DNA of 64,000 nt, taken from Triparma columacea. Lineage: Eukaryota > Sar > Bolidophyceae > Parmales > Triparmaceae. The position numbers and the translations under genes were made by a program. Under the pieces are notes generated by a model, which was given only the letters and a program-made list of their open reading frames with translations, was not told where the DNA came from and did no database searches. How positions within the stretch are numbered: the stretch's first letter is position 1; each line of letters begins with the position of its first letter. The stretch spans positions 1,752 to 65,751 of the forward strand of contig BRYA01000040.1 of the NCBI GenBank assembly GCA_030267965.1. Direction: 5' to 3'. This document shows positions 45,159 through 58,885 of the stretch, piece after piece.

Positions 45159-48100
45159 CTACAAATTTTGGAACCTTTTTGTCTCCTTCTCCTTCTTTAG
45201 CGTTTCCTTGTTGGACGGGCTCAACCCAAACAGGTCTAATATTGAGCTTCTCCTCCCCGTCTCCTTGCTCATCCTTTCCAAGTGCTCGTCGGCCTCCGTT
45301 AGTAAGCCCTCAAGCTCCTCCTCCGGGGACATCCTCCCCGTCTCCTCCGCTTCCTTCTTCCTTTTCTCCCTCTCCATGGCCTCCAGCGCCGCCAGGTCGC
45401 TCCCCTCCTTCCACACCTTGAGCGTCTCCGTGTACATGTGGTCCAGCCTCTTGCTCCAGTTCCCCTCTGCCGCCACCCTGTTGTAGAACTCCCGGCGGGT
45501 CACCTTGCCCTTCCACATGCACTGGATGACGCTGGCCGCGTTGAACTCGTCCGTGAGGTCGCACAGCACCAGCGTCTTGTCCATGGCGTCCAGCTTCTTC
45601 CTCAGCTCAGGCTTGATGTTGGCCATCAGGTTCTTGTTGATCTGGTCGAAGCTCAGGCTGTCGAGCTCGGCCAGGTTCACGGCGTCGAGCCCGAAGCCCT
45701 TCCGGGCCATGGCGCTCATGACGTCGAGGAAGAACACCTGGCCGTACTGGTCCCTCCTGATGCAGAGGTCCCTGATGTGCTGGATTACGTGCTTCTTCTT
45801 CGTGCCCTCGGTCCCTGTTGTGAGGCTCATCTCGTGAGCGTACCGAGTCACCAAGTGATCCATCCCCTTGAGGCCCATCGGGGGTTCCAACCTGTACATG
45901 AGGTTCACGAGCTTGAAGGACTCAATGAAGTAGTCCTTCTCCGTGTCCAGGTCAGCCCAGACTTTGGAGAACTGCTCAATGTGCTCGTAGCTGAAGTTCT
46001 TGTCGGTGTCGCTGACCGACTGGGCGTCCGCAAAGTTCTCCAAGATGACTGCGATGAAGAGGTTCAGCATGATGAACGTCCCCATCACCACAAAGCTGAC
46101 AAAGTACGGAATGGCCACCAGGTGACCCTCGGCCTCCAGCTCGTGCATTATGCCGTTCCACGACTCCCCCGTGGACGTCCTGAACAGCGTCAGCATGCTG
46201 TACCCGAAGGTGGAGAAGTTGATCCTCGAGCTGATGAACTCCAGTCCCTCCACTTTGTCCACGGTGACGTCTGAGAAGAGGTTCATCCCCATCACGGCGT
46301 ACACGTAGAGGCAGAGCAGGAGGACGCTCCCGACGTTCCCCAGGCTCGGCAGGGACGTCCAGAGCGCTATGAAGATGTTCATGAGGGGCTTGTTGTGGCG
46401 GAGGAGCCTGACCATCCTGGCGATTCGGAGGACGCGGAGAATCTTGATGTCCACGCCGACGTCGATGCCGGTGGCGCTGGCAATCATATCGGCTATCGAG
46501 CACATGACGATGAAGCAGTCGAACCTGAGGTGGGTGCGGAGGGGGTGAGAATCGTTGGGGCGTTTTGGAGGTCGCTGGTCTTTTTCTTGTTTTGCGCAAA
46601 TCAACTCGCCACCCTCTCGCTCCTAATGCTTTGCTCCGTCTCACCTGTTCCAGTTGCTTCTCCAGTACTGCCAAAGGTTTAGCCCTATCCACTTGAGGAG
46701 CATCTCCATGAAGAAGATCCCGTTCCAAACGAAGTCAACGTAAAATAGCCCCATCTCGTAGCCCTTACTCATGCTGTGGTAAGGCATCGCCATGGAAAGG
46801 ATGCTCACCAAGATTGTCGTCATGATGGCCCCATCGAACCTCTGGGTGTTCACGAGGTTGAACACCTTGTTCCTGAACACCAGGAAGGCCCCCGCGTCCT
46901 CAAGGCTCTTAATTCCGCTTAGCTCGAGGGGGCTCTTATACCTGATGGCCACCCTGCTATTCATAATGGCCTTCTGAGCCTTGACCCACTCCTGCTGCTC
47001 CTTGCTAAGGAAGAGGCTCTCGTGGTCCCCCTCAGCCTTGACTTGGCTGAACTTGTTTATCACAACTCCCACAAACAGGTTGATAACGAAGAAGCTGCCT
47101 ATGAACACGAAGATCACAAAGAAGAACGCGTACCCTAGGGAAGCGTCGATAGTGGGGTGCTTGTCGACGGATGTTACGTCGCGGGCGGCAGACATAATGT
47201 CAGGCCACATCTCAAGACTGGCGATCTCGAAGAGGGTCGTCATGGCACGAGGCACCGAGTCAAAGTGGTAGGAGAAGCGAACCCATTCCCTGTCCACCAC
47301 TAGGCCGGAAGAATCGGTGAAGTTGCCGATGCAGTCCACCCTGTCGAGGCCGTACTTGTCGATGTCTCCGTCGCCGGCGCAGTAGTAGAACAGCCCGGAG
47401 AAGAACGTGCTCCCTACGATGGAGAACACCAAGAAGCACAGCAAGACGACCAGCACAACGTTTACGCACGCAGGAAGTGCAATAAATATAGCGTTCACTA
47501 CAACCTTCAAGCTCGGGGCCCTGCTCACCATCCTCAGGGGCCTCAGTCCCCTCATCGCCCTGAGACTCTTGAGGAAGGCGAGGTCAACCTTGCCGGACAG
47601 TGCAATGCCCGCAATGCTCACCAGGACAATGACAAAATCAAGCTTGTTCCACGACACCTTGAGGTACGCCCCTGGTCCAAAGAAGAAGCCCATGCTCACA
47701 ATCTTGAGCAGCATCTCGATGACAAAAAGGAACGTCATGATGAAGTCGGTGTAGTAAAGGTAATTGTACAGGTTCCCCTTCTCCTCCGCAACGTGGGGCT
47801 CGTCAAGAGCAAGATTGATGCTTGAGATGAAAATGAGCGCAAGGATGATCTTATCGAACAGTGGCTCGCACACAATCTTGGCGCACCAGGCCCTAAGGCT
47901 GTTGTTCCGGTGGAGGCAGAAGATAGTAACTTCGTTCTTCAAGATGAGATCTAGCTTCTCCTGCCTCTGCTTCTTTTTTCTCGTGACCTTTCTAATCTTC
48001 TGAATATTGGTCGGGTTCATCAAGCTCACGGCGGAAGGTGTTATGTTTCCTATTGTATATAACCTGCCGAGGTTGGACCCGAAAACCATGCTATCCCCCT

Positions 48101-51100
48101 CCCATTCCATGGCGAGCACTGAGGCTCCCCTCGATCGGTACATAATATCGATCTCCTGCTGGTTCGACGACGTCTCGACCGATCCGTCGATAACCACTGG
48201 GCCCTTATTGTTTATTTCCATCTGCTCGTCGTCATCGGCCTTCTTCTGCTTCTTGGGTGGGATGCTCAAATTTAAAAAGCCAATCTCCAACAACATTTGG
48301 GCGCACTTCTCGGCGGTTTGGTAGTCCCTGACGACCTCGTTGGTCAGTAGGAAGAGTTTGATCTCTTCACCCGTGAAGCTGTCCATGAACGTCCTCGCAT
48401 TGAGCCTCCTTGTCCGCACGTCGACACTTCTCTCGAAGAGCTTCATGAAATTTCGCATGATTCGGAACTCGTTCTTCAATTCTTCGTCCATCATGGCTTC
48501 GTGCCTGGCGGATTCAAGATTAATATTTTCGTGCCTTTTACTCAGGAGTCCTCCAGATTTAGTGACGTCCGTAGGCTCGCTCTTTGCGCTGTTCCCGCTG
48601 TTCATCTCCACCATCTCCACCCCATCCTCCTGACCCGACGCTTCGGTGAAGACAGACGCCCTCACAGAATTAGTCAGCAACAAACTTGGTTCACCAGTCG
48701 AGCTATCGTCCCTGCCCTCCTCGTCACTTATGTTGGGATCGCTGCTTTTGTAGAGCTGAAGGACATTTGTGTGGATTTTGAGGAGACATTGGTAGGCACT
48801 ATCTAATACAAAGGAGGATAATTCATCTTTCCTGACGTTCTTAGGAGGGTAATGCGCGTGGAATTGGGACGCAGCAAGACCTGTAAGCACCTCGTCCTCC
48901 GATTCTGACCCGGACTCGGACTCGGAATCTGTACCGTCATCGTGGTCAAGTGCCCCATCGTCTTGGTTGTTTAAGGAGCTCGATCCCATGCTGATGGCCC
49001 TTTTTATCTCCTTCTTCTTCTGCTTGGCAACATCTCTTTCTTCCATGAGGACGAGCTGATCTGTCATTGCCCTTTCCCTCTCTGCCATGGCCGCAGCCTC
49101 GACACGTTCCTTGTTGTTCTCGCCTGTGAACCATGCAGAGACGCGCCTCGAAAGTACACCAAAAGAACTATTCCTCCGCTCCTTGCTTTTCTCGGTGTCT
49201 ATCGTCGAAGCGGCGACTGTGTCTTTCTTAACCTTGGATCCTCTTCTTTCCCCCCCTTCTTCGTCTTTGTCCGCCTCGTCTTCCACGACAGAAACGGACA
49301 CCCCCTCGGGTTTCAGTCCCTCCCCTTGTCCCTCTCCTTCCTCCTCCCCCTCCCTGGTGCCGTCCTTACCCAACTCTTCGGCTTTGACACGACTTTCTTC
49401 GTCCTCCATGGCATTTCTTTTTCTGAAGCACTTGCAGGTCCTGAGCGCTCGAGGGATGCATGCCATCCCAATCGAAATTATCATGGTCTTGAACCTAGAC
49501 ATGGCGAGCTTGACGTCGTTTTGGCGCTCCATTTCCTCGTAAAATGTCTTCTTGGCCTCCCCCCCAGCCTGCTGGAAGTTGTCGAGAAGAATGGCAAGGA
49601 AGAGATTAAGCACAATGTAGTTGCCGAAGCAAAACATGGAGGAAGCGTAGACGGCTCCGATGGCACCGTTAACTCGCATGCAATCGTAGAGGACGTCGTT
49701 CCAATTCTCTCCTGTGACCACCTGGAAGACGGTGAGAAGCGACATTGCCAGATTGTCGAAGTGTGCCCTAGGACGCTGGTCAAAGCCGTTGGCCTCGGTG
49801 AACTCCCCGCCGTAAAATTGCATTCCAAAGAGGGCGTATATGAAGAGGAATAGCAATAATATGAGGCCGAAATTCGCAAGGCCTGGGATGGATCTAACTA
49901 TGGTGACGATGAGCTGATTGAGGCTGTGCCACGACTTAGCCAACTTGAGCGTCCTGAGCACCCTGAGCAACCTAAAGGTGCGAAGACTTGAAAATCCTCC
50001 CCCAGACAGTAACTTGTGCTCGACCCAACTGAAAATGACAATGAAGGCGTCGAACTTGTTGTAGCCGTCGTGCGAGTAATTACAGATGCCCATGCCAACA
50101 AGCTTGATGGCCATCTCAACCGTAAATAGGATGGTGAAAACCATATTTGCGACCTCGAGGACGTAGCGGTGGCCCTCCGATGCTCCGTGGAATTCCATTG
50201 ACATGAAGAGAGTGTTGAGAAGGATGGAAAAGGTGATGAAGGCACCAAAATTATCGTCAGTGCTAAGGTCATAGCAGCGGTCCCGGAAGTGCGCATAGAA
50301 ACTGTATGGCATGCTTGATTCTGGCGTGAGTACCACTTTGTCTTTCCGCCATCTGTCGGCGTTCTACGTGTGAAGGGGTGAGGGCGTAAAGGTGAAGGGG
50401 TGGGGAGGTAAGTTCAAATTCTTCTTTCCAGGGACCTCGCAGGACATTGTTCTCACCTCTCCTTGCCATTGCAGAGCCTTGAGTCTCTTCTTCTCATCCT
50501 CGCGCTCCTTCTTTGCTAAATCCATCATGGTTATTTCGATGGGGACATCGTCTTCGGGCTGCTCCGTTCGAGCGCTCTGGGTGTAAGCCTCGTAAATTAC
50601 TGCAACCACGAGGTTAATGGCAAAGAGGGACCCGAACACAACTATTGCGATGAAGTAAGGCACAGCGATGAAGCCTGTGGTATCCCAGGCCACGTTCATG
50701 ACATCTATCCAGCCTTCAAGTGACATGGTCGTCAAGATGGTTAGGAAGCTCATGAAAATATTGTCGAACCCTATGTTGCCTTCGGGAGCCTGGTTCCAGG
50801 CAGCCGACAAAACTGCTCCATCAATTCCGAGGGGAGTATGGGAGCTACAAATCTCGTCCTCGCCGCAACGTGTATAAGCAGCACCTTGTGTGGGAAGTCC
50901 ACAGACCTCCCAATCGTCGCTCGACACCCTCTTCCAGGGAGCCAGGGGGTCGGCGATGAAGTCGATGCTGTCGTCCTTGTAGAAGCACTTTTGGCGCACT
51001 GATGTCATAAAGAGCTGGAGGCCGAAGATTCCAAACACAAAGAACATGAAACCTAGGAGGTTCCCGACGTTCATGAGGAGGGGAAGGGAGGAGAGGAGGG

Positions 51101-51970
51101 CGGTAACAAGTTTCCTGCGAGGGAAGAGTAAAGCGGCAATAGATTGGGTTGGTTATAATGCATCGCGCCTCAGTCATCGCTGTGCTCATCCTCGCTTTTT
51201 TTTCCTCCTTCACTACTTGTCCATCCTCACCTTACGCCCTCAACCCTCTGAATAGTCTTCAAGACCTTGAGTATACGAACCACCCTTATCGCCGTGAAGT
51301 TAGCGCCCTCTGATCCCCCGTCACCCATGAACAAACTGAGAATGGTTGGGAGCCAACCCATGAAGACAACAAAGGAGTCCATACGATTCCAGCCGTCCGA
51401 CCAATACGCCGACTTGCTCCCCCACAGACCTAAACCTATCATCTTTATTGTCATCTCGATCGTGAAGAGGATGTTGAAGACGAGCTCCAGCTGCTCCAGG
51501 ACAGGGTGTGGCGTGTCTGAGAGGGGGTCCTCCACAGCCAGACAGACACTATTCGCGACAATGAGGAGCAGAATGAACCGATCGAAGGCCGGGTACGCCA
51601 TCACTGTCAAACAGTGCTGTCGAACTGGATGACCAACACTAAAATACATGCACGACCTGGGCTGGGCATCTCTAAGTATGGACTTTCGCCTGTGTCTGGC
51701 CATGATCAAGCTACGTTCGGAAGCCGCAAACGGCTTGCCAATAACATCCACCAAGGAAGTTCGTCTATTCTGCTTAGAAACTTCGTGAACCTCCTCAGAA
51801 GGGAGAAATTCAGGCTCCTCTTGCTGAGCCTCCCCGCCGGTCAAAGCCTCAAACATGGAGGGTTTGTCTGGGGCATTTGTATCTTTCAAGTCCCCTATCG
51901 ATTCTAGAGCGTCCAAGTTTCGCTTGGTTCGCTTCTTTTTCTTAACACGCACTGCTAGGCGAGGTGCCAT
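45159..51970 (-). CDS. Four-domain voltage-gated cation channel, EEEE filter (Cav-like)
   Basis: Four exons (51231-51970, 50457-51114, 46645-50363, 45159-46524; phases 2,0,2) encode 2160 aa. Four six-helix repeats are present. Arg/Lys-spaced S4 segments include IRVVRILKVLKTIQR (I), LRTFRLLRVLRTLK (II), LKSLRAMRGLRPLR (III) and IKILRVLRIARMVRLL (IV). Pore loops read MSLEGW, VTGENW, ASLEMW and STGESW, giving Glu in all four filter positions, as in calcium-selective Cav channels. The II-III linker is long, acidic and phospho-site-rich. The C-terminus has an EF-hand-like region before a probable IQ motif (AASVIQCMWKGKVTRREF). Likely role: calcium influx at the plasma or flagellar membrane. Ion selectivity needs measurement. 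Confidence 0.94.
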
Positions 51971-52366
51971 CGCCCCAACAGGGTTTCTGAAATTTTTGGA
52001 GAGATTCGGACCACGAAATGAAAAGCCTCAATGAAAATAAAGTCGTGGAAATCGGTTTAACTTTGATTTGTAGCGTGAATCTTTTGAAGCTTGGTTGGCT
52101 TTAGAATTACTGGTTCTGCGTCTAATCAAAATTGGGGGGAAGCGTGATCCTGCCTTTCCTTTCATTAACCCAAAAACTCCCTCTGAGCCTTTGAGCTCTT
52201 GGACTCAGATTGACAGATATAAGGAAGGGCGTATTTCCTGGTACTTTTCCTTTATTCCGTTAACATTTGAAGCTCAAAGCACCGAGCTAGGTCTTGGATT
52301 CCTCGAACGTGCCCTCTAACGTGCCCTCTGTCAGCTCCCTTAACCTCTAGAAGTTCGAACAGTCGA
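51971..52366. other. Divergent promoter region between channel and separase
   Basis: A 396-bp interval between two start codons. It contains a direct repeat CGTGCCCTCT shortly before the separase ATG. No coding sequence is seen. Confidence 0.45.
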
Positions 52367-55300
52367 ATGGAAATGTTTAGAGAGTCCAATCCAGGCCTAG
52401 GGGAGCGGATCCTAAATGATTCTTTGGAATATGGGAAAGTCAACTCCACGTCGGGTTGCTCTGCCGGAACTCCAGGCAAGAAGGGCAGAACTTTGAGCTC
52501 TGCGGAGGGAATCGAGAGCATCCGGACTGCTCAAAATTGCATCAAGAAGGCGCTAACGTACCTCTCCGCTGGGGGGCCTTCGGGTAAGGAGAATGCAACA
52601 CCCTCAAAGGGGGGAGGGGTCATGACGCCTTCTAAGGATCGCCCTACCTCCAAGTCCCTGTCAACCCCAGTCAAGGCAAAGCTTTCCAAGGGGCGGACGA
52701 ATGAGTGCTCCGAGCTGCTCTGCACCGCTGTCCACGTGCTCCGGTGCATAATAGGTCAGAATCCTTCTGCGGCTCGCTCTTACGAGTCGTCCATGGGAAA
52801 CTCTTCCCCCCTGGCCTTGGAGAAGATCTGCTATCACACCCTGGTGGCGTGCGTGGACCTCATCTCTTCGTTGCACCAGCAGAATGCATGCGGGACTCCC
52901 ACCACCCCCCAAGTGTCTGTCTCTTCGGAGACTGCCGCTGGGGTCGTCAAGACGTGCCAGGTGGCCATGAGTACCTACGAGATGCTGGGACTCTTAGTTA
53001 AGAATTACGTCAACGGGGGCGACCCTGCGCCAGAGGATGACGCAAACATAATTGCGCTTCCCTCCCTCTCCGACGAGACGTCGGCAGCTCACTCGTACCT
53101 CACGTTTGCCGTTCCCGCCCTTCCTTCCGAATCCTTCACGACCGGAAGTGGGGAGTTTGACAAGCAGCTCTGCAAGATAGTAGGTAAGGATAGGCGGAGA
53201 TGGCGAAACTAGGGAGCTCAGAGACGACGACAGCAGCATATATATTTACGGCAAAGTTAAATTGTTCAGTTCCGTTCATTCTAACCAACATCATTTGCTC
53301 CCCTCTTCCTCCCCTCTTCGCTCGTCGCAGCTGGCGCCGCTATCAACGCTGCAAGGTGCGCTTCGGAGCTTTCTCTACTAACTTCCATGCCCTCCTCGCC
53401 CTTTGCATTCGGTCAGACTTTTGACCGCGAACTGAGGCTGCTTTCGAGGGACCCCTTTGCAGGGAGTACGATTCTGTACTCAGTAGCCCTCACGTATATT
53501 CAGGCCATGGCGAGGTGAGAATGGACAAAATGCGAGAAACGACCCCGACCTCGACCAGCGACTTCGCCCCTAACCCATCAACGCGATCTTCTCTGCCCGC
53601 AGGCAAGGCCAGCTCAGGGAGGCGGCGTCGTACAAGGAGAGGTCCCACAAGTTTCTCTGGTCCTTCGCGTCACGCTATGACAAGTTTTGCTCGAGGAGGC
53701 CCTCGAGGTCAACCCCGAATAAGAATTTCCTCATAGGGTCAGAGAAAATGTGTCTGGAACTGCGCCGGCGTTCGGTGCTCATGCTGGTGGGTAACCCTTT
53801 CCCAAAGACGGACTCTTCCCCTCCCGCTATAGCCTCGCACGTCGAGGCGTCTTGCTCCGCATCAACACGTGCCGTCGGAAACTACATGCAGCGCTGCAAC
53901 AACGTCTCCCCGTCACACTGTTTCTCTCCGTCCTCGGCCCTACCATCATTTAACGAAACGATAGGGTGCCTGATAGACTCGAGCGTTGAGGGCATCACCA
54001 AGAACTCACCTCCGTCGTATGCAGAGTATTGCGCGTGGCGCATTGTCTCGTCCGCCCCCGCCAACTTATCTTCCACCCTCCCTCTTCTCTCGAGTATCAA
54101 GCGCCTCGACCCATCCGGCTATGCCGCCATAAGCCTCCTGTCGACGATCAAGGACATCACGTCTCCTTCCTCCACCTTTGACGCCGACTCCTCCTTTCCC
54201 GATGTTTCAAACCTTGTCGATTCTCTTAGGTCGCTCTGTTCCAAGGCGGAGAGGAAGACAAACGCGAGGTAAGAAGGGGCAAAAAGGGGAAGGTGCTTTG
54301 TGATAACGACCCACCACGACCCCACGTTGCAAGTGGAGTGAGGAGGAGTAGGGCGACGACTCTATTCACACTGCGTAACTAATCCATTTGGTCGTCGCCT
54401 CGCTCCTCCCCCGCTCATCGCAGAAACTACCGCATCCTCGCTGCCTCGAAGCTCTCTAGTTTCGCGAGTAATGCTATCTCGAACCCTGAGGCGACTGAAC
54501 CCGGCACCAAGTACATGGTTGCGTTCCTACTCAAACAGATTTTTTCCCCACTCTCAAAGTTCTCATCGTCGCTCGCGTCGCACATGGACTGCCTTCTAAA
54601 GTCCGCTGCTCTATTCGACCTTTGCTTTGGTGTGGGTCCTTCTGGCGCCCCAAACGCGTTGGAGTTAGCCCAGCAGTGTATGAACGCTGCGTTTTCTACC
54701 ATCTCCACTCCTGGCAAGTTAGATACGGCGATCATCGTGAATTGTGGCAAGGGATTCGCTGCCATCGGCCGGAAACGTTTCGAAAGCAAGAACTACATTC
54801 ACTCTGTCTTGCCTATCCTCATGTCGCTGCACTGCTTCGAGAAGAACCCGTCCTCGCAACAGCTCCACCTTCGCTACGCCATGTTAGGCAGTTCACTGAA
54901 GCAGTGCAACAAGTTCGACTACGCAGCCGTGGCTTATAGCATCGCCGCCAAGTCTGCGATTTGCAGCGACAGGACTGAGCAGGAACTTGAGTCGCTCGTC
55001 GCGGCCTCATTGTATGCCTCCGGTGATGTGGAGGCAGGGGCAACTGGGGCCATCGTCGCCAACCTCGTCAACTGTGTCATATCATCGGAGGGCAGCGGCT
55101 CAGAGCCCAAGGAAATGCCTCCTTCTACTGAGAAGATTCTCGCAAGCAGTAGCGTGGGCGTCCTCTACCGTGCCGCCTGCACCACTGAAACGTTATCAAT
55201 CGCGAAGATTCTCAAGGCTGCCATGTCTCACGAGACAACTGAAGCCACGTTTCAGTACGCTTTCAACCTGTCCTCCTGCGATATTCTCCGTCAGCTAGGC

Positions 55301-58300
55301 CGGATGATGTCGAATTCCAACAGCGGCACATCCAGCAGTGCACTCGCTAGGCACGTTGCCGAGGTTTTTGACGCCGCAAACTCGGATGACACCCTGCTCC
55401 AATGCAATGCGCAGCTGGTATACGCCAGGAGCATGATGGTCCCCCTGAAACAGGAGGAAAAGAAGATGAGGGCGCTTTTCAAGCTGTCGAGGGATGCAAC
55501 TTTGAAGCTGAAGGACTTGGTCCAAGACGAATTCTCGCCCCTCTACGTTGCCGCTGCCTCGATCCTTAATGCCGAACTGGGTATGAACCTGCAGGGCGAG
55601 AAGGCCAATATTGCATCGTACTTGAACGACGCTCTGAAGATCTGCAAAGATAACGTCTCCGTGTGCAGCAGATCCTCCCTCTCGGCTGTACTCACAAAAC
55701 TCCGAAACTTCTTCACTTTCCTTCGCGACACTGTCAGGTCGTCCCAATGTGCCGGGCTGCTGTCGAAGTGCGGGACAGAGCCCAAGCAGGGGGTACTAGA
55801 GTTTATTTCGAATGCCTACTTGCATGCGGGTATGAACGACTTGGCTGCCAACATCGATGTGAGTGGTGAGGTCGCAGAAATCGTGCTGAAATTGAGGGAG
55901 GACGGATTGGACACAGTTGGAGATTCCATTAAGGGGCTCTACGAGATGCTAGGTAGCACAGAGGAAGCTGCGGTGCGGGAGGGCGATGAAGGCCTGCAAT
56001 GGAAGGTTGTCCTGATTTGTGCAGCCCTGAGCGAAGCGGAGGAGAAGAGGGCGAACCCTGCTGAAGCCTTATTTTATACCAGGAAGGCCATCGTTGCTTG
56101 TAAGTCGGCCATTAGGGGCGGAGCTGGAAAGAAGTGGGTGGGTGCTCTAGTTGAATCGTTGGCAAACATGGGGAAACTTTGGGGCTTGCTTGGGGACAAA
56201 CGAAGGGCCGAGGGGTACCTGGTCGCTGCGGGGGAGTGCCTCGGATTGACGATGGGTGAAGATGACAGTATCGAGGTTATAGATTTGGAGGGAGGGGAGG
56301 ATGACGGTGAAGGCGAACGCGACGAGACTCTGAGCAGTTTTAAGTACGATGTTGTCAGAGATAGGGCTGGCAGCACCAGCAACGATTTGCTCGTCGAGCA
56401 CGTGAGCAAGAAGATGAGGCTGCTCGCGATGCCTCCCGAGATGACAGTCGACGTCGCGAAGAAGGAACTAAAAGTTGATCTCTTGAAGGAAGTCAAGAAG
56501 ATGGACATTGAGAGGAATGTTGAGATCGTGCATGGACTGCTCTCCCAGGGAGACGCGTTGAGGAGAGTGTGCGAAGGATACGACAACGGTTTTGTGGGCA
56601 AGTATAACAGCGCGAGGGGTGTTCTTGACGCTCTGCTGGACGACGAGCTCGGGAGGCAAGTAGAGAAGGCGGTGGCCACAGTCGGGGTGCTGAGCGTAGA
56701 TGCTCAGAACCAGGCGGTTGGGAGGCTCGGCAATTTGAAGAGCCAGGTCGACGTGAGGATTGCACGAGCGATAGAAATTGTAAATGGGTGGGGAGAGGAG
56801 GTCGAAAGCATCTACGAATCTGTGAGGGGGAACGAGAAAGGCCGCGGGAGGGAGAGATCCATGGCCTGCTATAGGTTGGGAAGAGCAATGCTGAAGGCGG
56901 GGTGGGAGGAGCTGAGGAACCTTTGGAGTGGGGAGAAACTTGACGAAGGGGGGGACCTTTGGAAAGCAAGAGAGCTCTTTCTCGAAGCCAGCAAATCCTG
57001 TGGGCCTGGAACTAGCAGTTTGGGTCGCAAAATTTACCGCAGCTTAGCGTTAGTTGCCGGGCCCAAAGGTGACTTCGGAAAGGGGGCGCTTTTGGGAGGT
57101 GTGGCAGCTGTGTTCAATCTGCACAAGAGTTTGGGGGCAAGCGTTAGGATGAACGTTTGGTACAATCTCGGTGGTGAGGATGGTGAAGGTGGTCAGGGCG
57201 GCGATGAGGAAGTGAGGAGGGTGTTTGGATTGCTGGACGATCAGAAGTTGGATTTGAAAGAAGGGGCGCAAGAAATGGAGGGCCTGATTTTGGAGTACCT
57301 GCCAGAAGACTGGAATATCATTAACATTGCAGTTTGTCCGAGCGGTCATATCCTCGTGGGTTCTCTTAAAAAGGAGGGAGGTCGAGTCGTCGGAACCTTG
57401 CGGTGCGTCTTTGAAGAGCGCGAGAACGGTGGGAATACGAAGAAGGATGAAAAGCACGGAGGGTTTTTGATGAGGAGCTTCGACACCTTGGACCTCTTGC
57501 TGGAGAAGAGTAGGAGACAGCTCGATGGTATCGACCCCGTCATGGCCAGGAAATTTGGGGAGAAGGAAAAAAGGGAGTGGTGGAGGCAGAGGGAGGATAT
57601 AGACAACGGTTTGAAGAGGTTGATGGAAGATGTGCAAAGGGACTTGGTGGAGGTTGGCAAGCTTGAAGGCTTATTCGTGCGCGGGGAGAAAGAAGAGGAG
57701 GAAGTCGTCGCTGATGACTTGATTAAAAAGTTTGAGGCTGCCTGTGTCATTGATCTCACCGTTGATAGTGAAGATGAAGAAGGGGAGGAGTTGACTGAGA
57801 AGGACATCAAGAAGATGACCGTGCCGGTCTTGAAGGAGAACATCCTAGAAAGGGACGAAGCTGCCTCCTTGAAGGGACTGAAGAAGGCGGGGTTGCAAAG
57901 TCTTCTGCTCAAGATCGTGGAGCAGAGGAATGGCGGTGCCAAGGTGGAGAAGAAAGTAAAGGAGAGCGCGAGCGGGATGGGCGCTGCTGCCTCTGCTACT
58001 GCTGGTAGTGGGGGAGGAGAGAGACGGAGCGGAGACACCAACAATACAATTATTCTCACCCTCGACGAACGACTCCAGCGCCTCCCTTGGGAGAGTATGC
58101 CTTTGCTCGAGAAGAGATTCGTCTGTCGAGTGCCATCCCTCCCGTTTGTCCTGTCACCCCTGATTGAAAAAAGGGGCAAAATGACGAAGATCACAAAGAA
58201 GAATTGTTTCTACATTCTAGACCCCGAGGCCAACCTTCCTACCACCAAGAAGACCCTCAATCCGATCCTGGAGAGCTACGCCAGTCAGAAAGGTTGGGGT

Positions 58301-58795
58301 TGGAAGGGTTACGTCGGAAAGATCCCCGACCTAAGCGTCTTGGAGAGGCTCGAAAAGGAGGACGGGTTGATGATTTACTGCGGTCACGGCGGTGCGGAGT
58401 GTTGCTTCCCTAGAGTCGAGGTGGAGGAGAGGTTGATGAACAAGAGGAGGGGGTGCAAAAGTAGCGTGTTTTTATTCGGTTGCAGCAGCGGGAGGCTGAG
58501 CAGTGGTGGCGGGGCAAAGAGGGGAATTGGGTCCGCCTTCAAGCAGATGGAGTACGAACCTGACGGCGTCGCGACGAGTTACCTCGGTGCAGGTGCGCCG
58601 TGTGTGCTCGGGAATCTGTGGGATGTGAGTGACAGGGACATTGACAGGTTCTGCATTGAGTTTATGGACAAGTTCTTTGGGGGGGATAAAAGTGTGGCCC
58701 AGTGCGTCAGTGAGAGCAGGGGTGTCTGCAAGATGCGATATATTGTTGGGGCAGCAGTTGTAGTTTACGGAGTGCCCATCGTTTTCGGGGGATAG
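52367..58795 (+). CDS. ESPL1: Separase (cohesin-cleaving cysteine protease, family C50)
   Basis: Four exons (52367-53183, 53331-53514, 53603-54268, 54424-58795; phases 1,2,2) encode 2012 aa, the size of known separases. Separase cleaves the kleisin subunit of cohesin at anaphase. The long N-terminal part is alpha-solenoid (TPR-like) sequence, as in the family. The catalytic domain at the C-terminus has the His motif MIYCGHGG (His about 1877) and the Cys motif FLFGCSSG (Cys about 1909), followed by GAPCVLGNLWDVSDRDIDRF, the separase signature. An acidic region (VIDLTVDSEDEEGEEL) and a short SAP-like helix pair lie before it. Exon 1 is Ser/Thr-Pro-rich with TPSK and TPVK sites, possible Cdk targets. 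Confidence 0.95.
54338..54423 (+). repeat. Introner-like unit inside separase intron 3
   Basis: An 86-bp unit that itself starts with GTGAGG and ends in CAG. The arms 54342-54360 and 54391-54409 are inverted repeats matching at 16 of 19 positions. The acceptor half matches that of the BEACH intron at 32646-32730. It looks like an intron-like element nested in the 155-bp intron. Confidence 0.7.
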
Positions 58796-58885
58796 GGAGG
58801 CGGGGGTGGTTTCCTGGAATGCGCTTGCGGTGGAACCGTGTTGGTGGCCTAATCCTTACAGATTTTTAGCATAAACATACACGGG

